Shown here piece by piece: positions 7,904-15,532 of a stretch of DNA of 64,000 nucleotides. Within the stretch, counting starts at the first letter, position 1; every line of letters starts with the position of its first letter. A program made the translations under genes and the position numbers. The DNA lies in contig NZ_CP175563.1 in assembly GCF_046097065.1 (NCBI RefSeq), positions 868,001-932,000 on the forward strand, given 5' to 3'. Below the pieces are notes generated by a model. That model made no database searches, had not been told where the DNA came from, and saw only the letters and a program-made list of their open reading frames with translations. This DNA is from Syntrophus buswellii (lineage in GTDB: Bacteria > Desulfobacterota > Syntrophia > Syntrophales > Syntrophaceae).

Positions 7904-9043
7904 GTGTTTCATGACGTTTACAAAAACAAAACCGTATTGATCACTGGCCATACAGGCTTCAAGGGATCCTGGCTGGCCCTCTGGCTCAGGGAACTGGGCG
8001 CGGATGTCGTCGGATATTCCCTTGATCCTCCAAGCCAGCCCAACAATTTCGAGGCGACGAATCTCCGGGAAAAAATCACGGATATTCGCGGCGATATCCG
8101 TGATCTCGACCGGTTATTGGATACTTTCACCAGATATCAGCCGGAATTTGTCTTTCATCTTGCCGCTCAGCCCCTTGTGCGCTTTTCTTACCGGGAGCCG
8201 AAAATGACATTCGATGCGAATGTCGGCGGCACGGTGAACCTTTTGGAAGCTGTCCGCAACACCTCCAGCGTCAAAGTTTTGGTCAATGTCACCAGCGACA
8301 AATGCTATGCGGACAGGGACCGGGTCTGGGGCTACAGGGAATCTGACCCGCTGGGCGGTCCTGACCCCTACAGCGCCTCCAAGGGCTGCGCGGAACTGGT
8401 CTTCAATGCCTATTTGAAATCGTATTTTTCAAAAGGCGGCGGCCATGACAGGCCTATCGGTGCTGCCTCCGTCCGTGCGGGCAATGTGATCGGGGGAGGG
8501 GATTGGGCGGTGGACCGACTTGTTCCCGACTGCATTCGCTCTTTGAGCCGTCACCAACCCATCTTTCTCCGCAACCCACATTCCGTCAGGCCCTGGCAGC
8601 ATGTCCTGGAAGCACTCGGCGGGTATCTTCTTCTTGGCGCCTGTCTTTCAAAAAATCCTGAAAAGTATTCCGGGGCCTGGAATTTTGGACCCGACGACGC
8701 AGGCCATCTGACAGTCCTCGCATTGACGGACCTCCTGATCAAATTCTGGGGAGAGGGCGTCCGGGTGGATATCTCCGATCCCGGATCACCTCATGAGGCG
8801 AAACTTCTCAGGCTGAATTGTGACAAGGCCCATGCCGAGCTCAGCTGGCACAACGTTCTTCCCGTCGACAAGTGCGTCCGGATGACGGTCCAATGGTACC
8901 GGAACTACTACCGGCAAGGGCAGGGCCGCGATCTTTCCGCCCTCTGCATTGAACAGATCCGGGACTACATGAATCAGGCCGCCGGGATGCATCTGGATCT
9001 GGACGTTGAGGCAATTCTCTCCGGGGCGGTGGTGTATTCATGA
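7904..9043 (+). CDS. rfbG: CDP-glucose 4,6-dehydratase
   Basis: 379 residues, GTG start. Converts CDP-D-glucose to CDP-4-keto-6-deoxy-D-glucose with bound NAD+. It is an extended SDR with the NAD-binding GHTGFKGSWLALWL near residue 15 (TGHTGFKGSW is characteristic of the CDP-glucose enzyme), a SDKCYADRD segment near 130, and the catalytic YSASK near residue 158. The closing region SHEAKLLRLN... (SPHEAKLLRLNCDKAHAELSW) is also family-typical. First gene of the plus-strand island. It overlaps rfbH by ATGA, so the two are translationally coupled. With rfbF and rfbH it makes the CDP-4-keto-3,6-dideoxyhexose precursor. Confidence 0.95.
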   Translation: MFHDVYKNKTVLITGHTGFKGSWLALWLRELGADVVGYSLDPPSQPNNFEATNLREKITDIRGDIRDLDRLLDTFTRYQPEFVFHLAAQPLVRFSYREPKMTFDANVGGTVNLLEAVRNTSSVKVLVNVTSDKCYADRDRVWGYRESDPLGGPDPYSASKGCAELVFNAYLKSYFSKGGGHDRPIGAASVRAGNVIGGGDWAVDRLVPDCIRSLSRHQPIFLRNPHSVRPWQHVLEALGGYLLLGACLSKNPEKYSGAWNFGPDDAGHLTVLALTDLLIKFWGEGVRVDISDPGSPHEAKLLRLNCDKAHAELSWHNVLPVDKCVRMTVQWYRNYYRQGQGRDLSALCIEQIRDYMNQAAGMHLDLDVEAILSGAVVYS

Positions 9044-10362
9044 GAAATGCCGAAGAAATCCGTGCGGAGATTCTGGCCCTTGTCAAAGAATACCATCAGG
9101 TAAAGTTCGCCCCCGAAGTCTTCAATCCTGATGAGGAGATGGTTCACTATGCCGGACGGGTTTTCGATGAAGAGGAAATCGTGAATCTGGTCGATGCCGG
9201 CCTGGATTTCTACCTGACGGCCGGCCGTTATGCTCAACGCTTCGAGAGAGAGTTTGCCGATTATCTGGGGCTGTCCCATGCACTGCTCGTGAATTCCGGA
9301 TCATCGGCCAATCTTGCGGCCCTGACCGCCCTGACGTCCCCCAGGCTCAAGGATCGCCGCCTGAAGCCGGGAGATGAAGTCCTGACCACGGCCTGCGCTT
9401 TTCCCACAACGGTCAACCCCATTGTGCAGAATCAACTGGTCCCCGTTTTTGTCGATGTGAACCTCGGCGACTACACCGCCATCCCCGAAAGACTTGCCGG
9501 GGCGATCGGTCCGAAGACCAGGGCCATTATGATGGCGCACACTCTGGGGGTCCCCTTTTGTCTCGACGCCGTCATGGATCTCGTGAAGAAGCACAGGCTC
9601 TGGCTCATTGAAGACAATTGCGACGCCCTGGGTTCGACCTACCGGGGGAAGCTGACGGGCACCTTCGGTCACCTCTCCACCTTCTCCTTCTACCCGGCCC
9701 ATCACATCACAATGGGCGAAGGGGGGTGCGTCGCCACCAACAACGATGACCTCGCCCGCATCGTTCAATCCTTCCGTGATTGGGGGCGGGATTGCTGCTG
9801 TGGGGGGGGGGAAAGCAACCGTTGCGGAAGGCGCTTCAGCGGGCGGTTTGGTTCCCTGCCTTTCGGCTATGACCATAAATACGTATACAGCCACATCGGC
9901 TATAACCTGAAAGCCACAGATCTGCAGGCCGCCGTCGGTTGTGCGCAGCTCGCGAAACTTGACCGGTTCGTCTCCGTGCGCAGAGAGAATTTTCTGAATC
10001 TGACCGGGAGGCTGCAGGAACACGGAGATCGCCTGTTCCTTCCCAGGGGCACGGAGAATTCCGAACCCTCCTGGTTCGGGTATGTCATCACGGTAAAGGA
10101 TGAAGCCGGCTTTTCCCGAAACGACCTGACGGCCTTTCTGGAAGCCAACCGCATCGAGACGCGAAACCTCTTCAGCGGCAATCTCCTGCGTCACCCCGCC
10201 TATGAGAACGTAACATGCCGCATTGCGGGAGACCTGAAGAACACGGACCGTGTCATGAACAGCACCTTCTTTATCGGTGTGTACCCGGGAATCGATGACA
10301 GGCATCTAAGTCATATCCAGGCCGTGTTTGACCGCTTCATGGCCGGAGAGCGCATCTCTTGA
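9040..10362 (+). CDS. rfbH: CDP-4-keto-6-deoxyglucose 3-dehydrase (E1, RfbH)
   Basis: 440 residues. PMP- and [2Fe-2S]-dependent removal of the C3 hydroxyl of CDP-4-keto-6-deoxyglucose, the committed step to 3,6-dideoxyhexoses. The aminotransferase-fold core carries FYPAHHITMGEGG, where His replaces the PLP-binding Lys of ordinary aminotransferases, as in authentic E1. Candidate iron-sulfur cysteines are in IEDNCDALG and in the cluster CCCGGGESNRC (about residues 253-263). The latter is encoded by a run of ten G (9802-9811). One G fewer or more gives an early stop, so the gene is currently in the ON frame. It needs a reductase partner (E3-type), and none is evident in the window. Confidence 0.95.
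   Translation: MRNAEEIRAEILALVKEYHQVKFAPEVFNPDEEMVHYAGRVFDEEEIVNLVDAGLDFYLTAGRYAQRFEREFADYLGLSHALLVNSGSSANLAALTALTSPRLKDRRLKPGDEVLTTACAFPTTVNPIVQNQLVPVFVDVNLGDYTAIPERLAGAIGPKTRAIMMAHTLGVPFCLDAVMDLVKKHRLWLIEDNCDALGSTYRGKLTGTFGHLSTFSFYPAHHITMGEGGCVATNNDDLARIVQSFRDWGRDCCCGGGESNRCGRRFSGRFGSLPFGYDHKYVYSHIGYNLKATDLQAAVGCAQLAKLDRFVSVRRENFLNLTGRLQEHGDRLFLPRGTENSEPSWFGYVITVKDEAGFSRNDLTAFLEANRIETRNLFSGNLLRHPAYENVTCRIAGDLKNTDRVMNSTFFIGVYPGIDDRHLSHIQAVFDRFMAGERIS
9802..9811 (+). repeat. Poly-G tract (10 G) inside rfbH
   Basis: Ten consecutive G encode the GGG of CCCGGGESN. With nine G the frame runs to a TGA about 100 bp downstream. With eleven G it meets a TGA about 65 bp downstream. Homopolymeric G tracts of this size in surface-glycan genes are classic slipped-strand contingency sites. 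That this one switches is inference. Confidence 0.9.
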
Positions 10363-10477
10363 GGAGGCCAATGATTCGAATGTTGACGGATACGGGCTGC
10401 CTGCAGCCAGTCGAGAGCGGAGAGTTTCTCAGGAAGAGGGTCCGGGGCTGCAGAAAAAATATGTTGGGGTGGAAACC

Positions 10478-11245
10478 ATGAAAGTCGTCATTTTAGCCGG
10501 CGGCATGGGCACGCGCATCGGTGAAGAATCACTCTTGAAGCCGAAGCCGATGATCGAAATCGGTGAGCGACCCATCCTGTGGCATATCATGAAGCATTAT
10601 GCCCGGTATGGGTTCAATGAGTTCATCATCGCTCTGGGCTACAAGGGTGAGATGATCAAACGGTACTTTCTCGATTATTACACCTCAAATCGAGATCTTG
10701 CCGTATCGCTCGCGGACGGTTCCGTTCAGAGCCTCGGCAGCAATCGATGCGAATCCTGGAGCGTCCGGCTCATCGACACAGGGCGGTTCACTCTGACGGG
10801 CGGACGCCTAAAGCAGCTGGCCTCCCTGATCGATGAGGATCTTTTCATGATGACCTATGGTGACGGTGTCAGTGACGTAAATCTGGAGGCCCTGCTGAAC
10901 TTTCACCGGGAGCACAGAGGCCTGGTCACCCTTACCGCCGTGCGGCCCCCGGCCCGCTTCGGCGCCCTGGAATTTGAAGGAGACAGGATCCGCCATTTCA
11001 AGGAAAAATCCACCCTTCATGAAGGGTGGATCAACGGGGGCTTCTTTGTGATGAGTATCGAAGCATTGGATTACATCGATGAAGATGTCATGTGGGAGCA
11101 CGCCCCGATGGAAAAACTGGCGGAGGATGGGGAACTCTACGCTTACAGACACGAGGGATTCTGGCAGTGCATGGACACGGTCCGGGACCGCCAGTACCTG
11201 GAATCACTGTGGAAAGCGAATAGCGCCCCCTGGAAGAGCTGGTGA
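10478..11245 (+). CDS. rfbF: Glucose-1-phosphate cytidylyltransferase
   Basis: 255 residues from the ATG at 10478, which follows a GGGGTGG site. An upstream in-frame ATG (10328) would add 50 residues unlike the family and overlap rfbH, so it was rejected. Makes CDP-D-glucose from CTP and glucose-1-phosphate. The nucleotidyltransferase signature LAGGMGTRIGEESLLKPKPM is at the N-terminus. The MMTYGDGVSD metal-binding segment and EGFWQCMDTVRD near the C-terminus are diagnostic for RfbF. It supplies the substrate for rfbG. Its stop is one base from the next start. Confidence 0.95.
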   Translation: MKVVILAGGMGTRIGEESLLKPKPMIEIGERPILWHIMKHYARYGFNEFIIALGYKGEMIKRYFLDYYTSNRDLAVSLADGSVQSLGSNRCESWSVRLIDTGRFTLTGGRLKQLASLIDEDLFMMTYGDGVSDVNLEALLNFHREHRGLVTLTAVRPPARFGALEFEGDRIRHFKEKSTLHEGWINGGFFVMSIEALDYIDEDVMWEHAPMEKLAEDGELYAYRHEGFWQCMDTVRDRQYLESLWKANSAPWKSW

Positions 11246-11246
11246 C

Positions 11247-12350
11247 ATGAAATCTTCTCCTATCGCTGACGATCTAAATCATATTCTCAGCCATACGGCA
11301 CCTCTATGGGAGGAGCTTCGGGATCAGAGGATTTTTGTGACCGGCGGAACGGGATTTTTCGGCTGCTGGCTTCTGGAAAGTTTTACCTGGGCGAATGATC
11401 AGCTCCAGCTGAACGCTAAGGCGCTGGTTCTGTCGCGGAATCCGGAGGCCTTTGCACAAAGGGCACCGCATCTGTATCACCATCCGGCTGTTCAATTCTT
11501 GAAGGGAGACATTAAGGACTTTGCCTTCCCGGATGGCCCGTTCTCTCATCTGATTCACAGCGCTGTCTACCGGCCGGCCGATCATGAAAAACCAAGCGGC
11601 CTGTCCCTGGTTGACGAAATGATAAGCGGCACGAAACGGGTTCTTGAGTTCTGTGTTCGGGCAAAGATCAAAAAGATGCTTCTGGTAAGCACCGGTGCTG
11701 TTTATGGCGAGATTCCCGCCAATATGTCCGCGATTCCGGAAAATTGTTCCAATGCCTGTGACCCGGCGGACAGCTCCTGGGCCTATCATCATGGCAAGCG
11801 AATGGCGGAATCCTTAAGTGTGCTTTATGCGAAAGAAAATCGCTTTGAAGTACAGATCGCCAGGTGTTTTTCCTTTATCGGACCTTACCTGCAGCTCGAA
11901 AGATCCTTTGCCGTCACGGATTTCATCCGGGATGCCCTGTCAAAAAGATCCATTACGATCAAAAGCGATGGAAGCGCTGTACGCTCGTATCTCTATATGG
12001 CCGATCTTGCAATATGGTTATGGGCCATTCTGTTCAGAGGAGTTTCCTGCAGGCCATATAACGTGGGATCCGAGTTTCCGATAACCGTCCGGTCAATAGC
12101 CGAGAGCATAGCCCAGGAATCCATTCCTCCCCTGGAGGTGGCTGCGCTGGGAAAATGGAGCGATGGTGTTGCCCAGGATTACTATGTGCCGGACACATCA
12201 CGAGCTCAAGCGGAGATCGGACTATCCCAGACCATTCCCCTATCTGAAGCGATAACCAAGACAATGCGCTGGTATAGAAGTCATTATATCGGACAGGAGC
12301 GGAAACATTCATGCAAGGACGGCTGCTTCAGCAAGGCAACCGACAAATAA
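11247..12350 (+). CDS. NAD(P)-dependent epimerase/dehydratase/reductase (extended SDR)
   Basis: 367 residues from the ATG at 11247. The longer ORF upstream lies in the wrong frame over rfbF. It has the nucleotide-binding VTGGTGFFGCWLLES near residue 35, STGAVYGEIP, the catalytic YHHGKRMAE (YxxxK) near residue 180 and RCFSFIGPY. The position after rfbF/G/H fits a ketoreductase or epimerase acting on the CDP-4-keto-3,6-dideoxy sugar, like the paratose/abequose synthases, or on a two-carbon-branched product as YerF does in Yersinia. Sequence alone does not decide the substrate. Confidence 0.85.
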   Translation: MKSSPIADDLNHILSHTAPLWEELRDQRIFVTGGTGFFGCWLLESFTWANDQLQLNAKALVLSRNPEAFAQRAPHLYHHPAVQFLKGDIKDFAFPDGPFSHLIHSAVYRPADHEKPSGLSLVDEMISGTKRVLEFCVRAKIKKMLLVSTGAVYGEIPANMSAIPENCSNACDPADSSWAYHHGKRMAESLSVLYAKENRFEVQIARCFSFIGPYLQLERSFAVTDFIRDALSKRSITIKSDGSAVRSYLYMADLAIWLWAILFRGVSCRPYNVGSEFPITVRSIAESIAQESIPPLEVAALGKWSDGVAQDYYVPDTSRAQAEIGLSQTIPLSEAITKTMRWYRSHYIGQERKHSCKDGCFSKATDK

Positions 12351-12362
12351 AGGAGAGCTGAG

Positions 12363-13241
12363 ATGGCAGAGGTAAAAATAGGAAACACCCTGGTCGGTGA
12401 TGGTCATCCCTGTTTTATCGTTGCGGAGATCGGCATCAACCACAACGGCGATATCGATATCGCCAAGAGATTGATCGATCTGGCCAAATTTTCAGGATGC
12501 GATGCGGTGAAATTTCAAAAGCGCACCGTCGAAATCGTCTATACGTCGGAAGAACTGGCCAAACCTCGCGAAAGTCCCTTTGGAACGACAAACGGCGATT
12601 TGAAATACGGCCTGGAATTCGGGACTGAAGAATACGAGGAAATAGACCGGTATTGCAGAGAGAAGCGCATCCCCTGGTTTGCCTCCTGCTGGGACGAACG
12701 TTCCGTGGATTTTATCGAACGGTTCGATGTCCCCTGTTACAAAATCGCCTCTCCCAGTTTAACGGATGACGATCTCATCCGTTACACGCGATCCAGAGGA
12801 AAACCGGTCATCCTGTCAACAGGGATGAGTAGTTTGGAGCAGATTGACCACGCCGTCGACGTGCTCGGCAGGGAGGACTTGGTGCTATTACAGGCCACAA
12901 GCACGTATCCTGCTGAATATTCAGAGTTGAATCTGTCGGTGATTCCCCGACTCAAGAAATGCTATGGCGTACCTGTCGGATATTCCGGCCACGAGACAGG
13001 CATCCCCTCATCCGTTGCAGCGGCGGCTTTAGGCGCCTGTGTGGTGGAGCGTCATATTACCCTCGAGCGGGCCATGTGGGGATCGGATCAGGCGGCATCG
13101 CTGGGGCCCAGCGGAATCATAAAAATGGTGTCCAGCATTCGATTGGTGGAAATAGCCATGGGCGACGGCGCCAAAAAGGTTTTTGAAAGAGAAATGCCGA
13201 TTCTCAGGAAGCTCAGGCGCAAGGAGTATGTCTTTGCATAG
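12363..13241 (+). CDS. NeuB-family sugar acid synthase lacking the SAF domain
   Basis: 292 residues. The NeuB family condenses PEP with a hexosamine or hexose to make a nonulosonic (sialic-acid-like) acid. Motifs: VAEIGINHNGD near residue 20, DAVKFQKRT, ILSTGMSSLEQID, VGYSGHETGI and VVERHITLERAMWGSDQAASL. Typical NeuB/LegI/PseI proteins have about 340-350 residues with a C-terminal antifreeze-like SAF domain that closes the partner active site. This protein stops at the end of the barrel. It is followed with a 14-bp overlap by a HAD phosphatase, which suggests a phosphorylated product as in KDN-9-phosphate pathways. No CMP-transferase is present. Confidence 0.88.
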   Translation: MAEVKIGNTLVGDGHPCFIVAEIGINHNGDIDIAKRLIDLAKFSGCDAVKFQKRTVEIVYTSEELAKPRESPFGTTNGDLKYGLEFGTEEYEEIDRYCREKRIPWFASCWDERSVDFIERFDVPCYKIASPSLTDDDLIRYTRSRGKPVILSTGMSSLEQIDHAVDVLGREDLVLLQATSTYPAEYSELNLSVIPRLKKCYGVPVGYSGHETGIPSSVAAAALGACVVERHITLERAMWGSDQAASLGPSGIIKMVSSIRLVEIAMGDGAKKVFEREMPILRKLRRKEYVFA

Positions 13242-13716
13242 AATAAGAGCGGTCGCATTGGATGTGGATGGCGTATTGACGGATGGGACCTTTATCTGGG
13301 GACAGAATGGCGAGGAGTACAAAAAGTTCTCCTTTCTTGATGTCATGGGCATTTCCATGGGGAGAAGGGCCGGTTTGATCTTCGCCTTGATATCCGGTGA
13401 AGACAATCCCCTGATTGACCGGTACGCCCGGAAAATGGGGATCGGCGACATTTATAAAGGCTGCAAGGACAAGAAGACGGCTTTAATCCATTTTGCACAA
13501 AAGAACGGCATCCCCTTGGAGGAGATTTGTTTTATGGGTGACGACCTCAACGACGTGTCTGCCATGGAATCGGCGGGACTGGCAGCGGCGCCGTGCTCTG
13601 CTCACGAAACGGTCCGAAAAAGGGCAAAAATGGTTACTCGCCATGGAGGTGGACAGGGTGCGGTTCGAGAGCTGATCGATCTCATCTTGTCAAGCAGGGA
13701 AGGGGAAACATCATGA
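13228..13716 (+). CDS. KdsC-like HAD phosphatase
   Basis: 162 residues from the ATG at 13228, preceded by AAGGAG. An earlier in-frame ATG (13183) lies deep in the synthase gene. HAD motif I is ALDVDGVLTDGT near residue 10 and motif IV is FMGDDLNDVSAME near residue 100. This is the C0-type fold of KdsC and of the phosphatase half of fused neuraminate cytidylyltransferases. It probably dephosphorylates the product of the preceding NeuB-like synthase. It overlaps that gene by 14 bp and the next by 4 bp, so all three are likely translated together. Confidence 0.88.
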   Translation: MSLHRIRAVALDVDGVLTDGTFIWGQNGEEYKKFSFLDVMGISMGRRAGLIFALISGEDNPLIDRYARKMGIGDIYKGCKDKKTALIHFAQKNGIPLEEICFMGDDLNDVSAMESAGLAAAPCSAHETVRKRAKMVTRHGGGQGAVRELIDLILSSREGETS

Positions 13717-15512
13717 AACTGTCGGACTATGTCATTCAGTTTATTGCAAAGCAGGGTGTCGGGCATGTCTTCATGCTTCCCGGTGGCGGTGCGATGCATT
13801 TGAATGATTCCCTCGGAAGCCATCCCGGCATCGGGTATGTCTGCATGCTCCACGAGCAGTCAGCGGCCATTGCCGCTGAAGCCTATGCGCGCGTCACAAA
13901 CAATCTGGGCGTCGCCATCGTAACCACAGGCCCTGGAGGGACCAACGCCTTAACAGGCGTGGCCGGTGCTTGGCTTGACTCAACACCCTGCCTGTTCTTT
14001 TCCGGACAGGTCAAGCGTGCTGATATGAAAAAAGATTCCGGTGTCAGGCAGTTCGGCGTGCAGGAAATCGACATTGTATCCCTTGTCCGATCCATCACCA
14101 AATATGCGGTGACCGTAACGGATCCCGCGACCATCCGCTATCATCTGGAGAAGGCTGCATACTTGGCCAGATCGGGTCGGCCGGGACCGGTCTGGATCGA
14201 TATCCCGCTGGATGTCCAGGCGGCCGGGATTGACCCGGATGCGGTTGATGGATTCGATGCGGAGGAAGCCGATCAGGCCGTTGATCAGAACTCCCTCGAG
14301 TACAAGGTTTCTCAGGTTATCGATGCACTGAGTATGTCCAAACGGCCGGTGATTTTGGCCGGGAACGGGATAAGGCTCTCGGGGGTTCAGCCTGATTTCC
14401 TGAGACTGGTTGATCTTCTCGGAATGCCTGTCTTAACCACAAGGCTGGGGGTCGACTTAATCCCTGCCGCTCATGAACTGTGTTTCGGCATGCCGGGCTC
14501 CATTGCATCCCGCGCATCCAATTTCATCCTCCAGAATTCCGATTGCCTTCTCATCCTGGGAGCAAGGCTGGACATGGCCCTGATGGCCTATGCGCCTGAG
14601 AACCTTGCCAGAGGGGCAAAAAAGATCATGGTCAATATTGATCCCGCTGAGATCAACAAGGTGAACGACATCATCGATATTCCCGTCCGCACGGATGCTG
14701 GACTTTTCATCAAGGAATTCCTTCGGCAATCCGGTCGGAATACCTTCCCGAATCCAGAAGACTGGAAGCGGCGGTGCGGGGAATGGAAAGCCCGCTATCC
14801 TTTCGTTCTTCCCGGGCATCACGCCGGTACAGAGGGCATCAGCGTATACGCATTTTCCGACATCCTTTCAGAGGAGCTCTCCGGCGATCATATCGTTCTT
14901 CCAGGAAATGCCGGCAATTCCAGCGAACTGTTCCTCACGGCCTTCAAGGTCAAGGAAGGGCAGCGCGTTTTTCACAACAAAGGGACCGGGGCCATGGGTT
15001 TTTGCCAGCCTGCCGCCATCGGCGCATGCCTGGCCGGCGGAAAGAGGCCGACCGTCTGCATCGATGGAGATGGCGGCTTTCAGTTGAACATTCAGGAACT
15101 GGAAGTTGTCAGGCGATTGGAGCTGCCCATCACGTTTTTTGTTATGAACAACCGGGGTTATGGGTCCATCCGTTCCTCGCAGCAGGGTTATTTCGGCCGG
15201 CTGACCGGGGCGGACGCGCCAAGCGGCTTGACACTTCCCGATGTCGTTGACGTGGCCGGAGCTTACGGTCTCGATGCGGTGCGCATTTTTGATCCCAGCG
15301 ATCTGAGGAAGCAAATCAGAGGCATTCTAAACAGGGAAGGACCGGTTGTGTGTGATGTGATGATTGTGCCTGATGAGGAGCGTGCGCCGAGGGTAACCTC
15401 CGTCCAGCAGCCGGATGGTTCGATGGCTTCACGGCCCCTGGAGGATATGTGGCCTTTTTTGAGCCGGGAGGAATATCGCTCCAACATGATCATTCAACCG
15501 GCTGATCTTTGA
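13713..15512 (+). CDS. ThDP-dependent acetolactate-synthase-like enzyme, possible YerE-type sugar acyloin synthase
   Basis: 599 residues from the ATG at 13713 (AAGGGG upstream). The three-domain acetolactate synthase fold is visible: catalytic Glu in MLHEQSAAIAAEAYAR near residue 50, TTGPGGTNALTG, the central domain ILAGNGIRLSG near 215, and the ThDP/Mg motif GDGGFQLN...MNNRGYGS near residues 450-485. It sits inside a CDP-3,6-dideoxyhexose cluster. The precedent is Yersinia YerE, a ThDP flavoenzyme that adds a two-carbon unit from pyruvate to CDP-4-keto-3,6-dideoxyglucose to make yersiniose. An alternative is action on a keto acid linked to the adjacent NeuB-like synthase. A housekeeping acetolactate synthase is unlikely here because no regulatory-subunit gene lies beside it. 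Confidence 0.85.
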   Translation: MKLSDYVIQFIAKQGVGHVFMLPGGGAMHLNDSLGSHPGIGYVCMLHEQSAAIAAEAYARVTNNLGVAIVTTGPGGTNALTGVAGAWLDSTPCLFFSGQVKRADMKKDSGVRQFGVQEIDIVSLVRSITKYAVTVTDPATIRYHLEKAAYLARSGRPGPVWIDIPLDVQAAGIDPDAVDGFDAEEADQAVDQNSLEYKVSQVIDALSMSKRPVILAGNGIRLSGVQPDFLRLVDLLGMPVLTTRLGVDLIPAAHELCFGMPGSIASRASNFILQNSDCLLILGARLDMALMAYAPENLARGAKKIMVNIDPAEINKVNDIIDIPVRTDAGLFIKEFLRQSGRNTFPNPEDWKRRCGEWKARYPFVLPGHHAGTEGISVYAFSDILSEELSGDHIVLPGNAGNSSELFLTAFKVKEGQRVFHNKGTGAMGFCQPAAIGACLAGGKRPTVCIDGDGGFQLNIQELEVVRRLELPITFFVMNNRGYGSIRSSQQGYFGRLTGADAPSGLTLPDVVDVAGAYGLDAVRIFDPSDLRKQIRGILNREGPVVCDVMIVPDEERAPRVTSVQQPDGSMASRPLEDMWPFLSREEYRSNMIIQPADL

Positions 15513-15532
15513 AATAACGGTGAAGCAGATCT

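Noticed and set aside
13713..15512. Housekeeping acetolactate synthase (ilvB)
   Set aside because: No regulatory-subunit gene or branched-chain amino acid neighbours, and the gene is translationally coupled within a sugar-nucleotide cluster.
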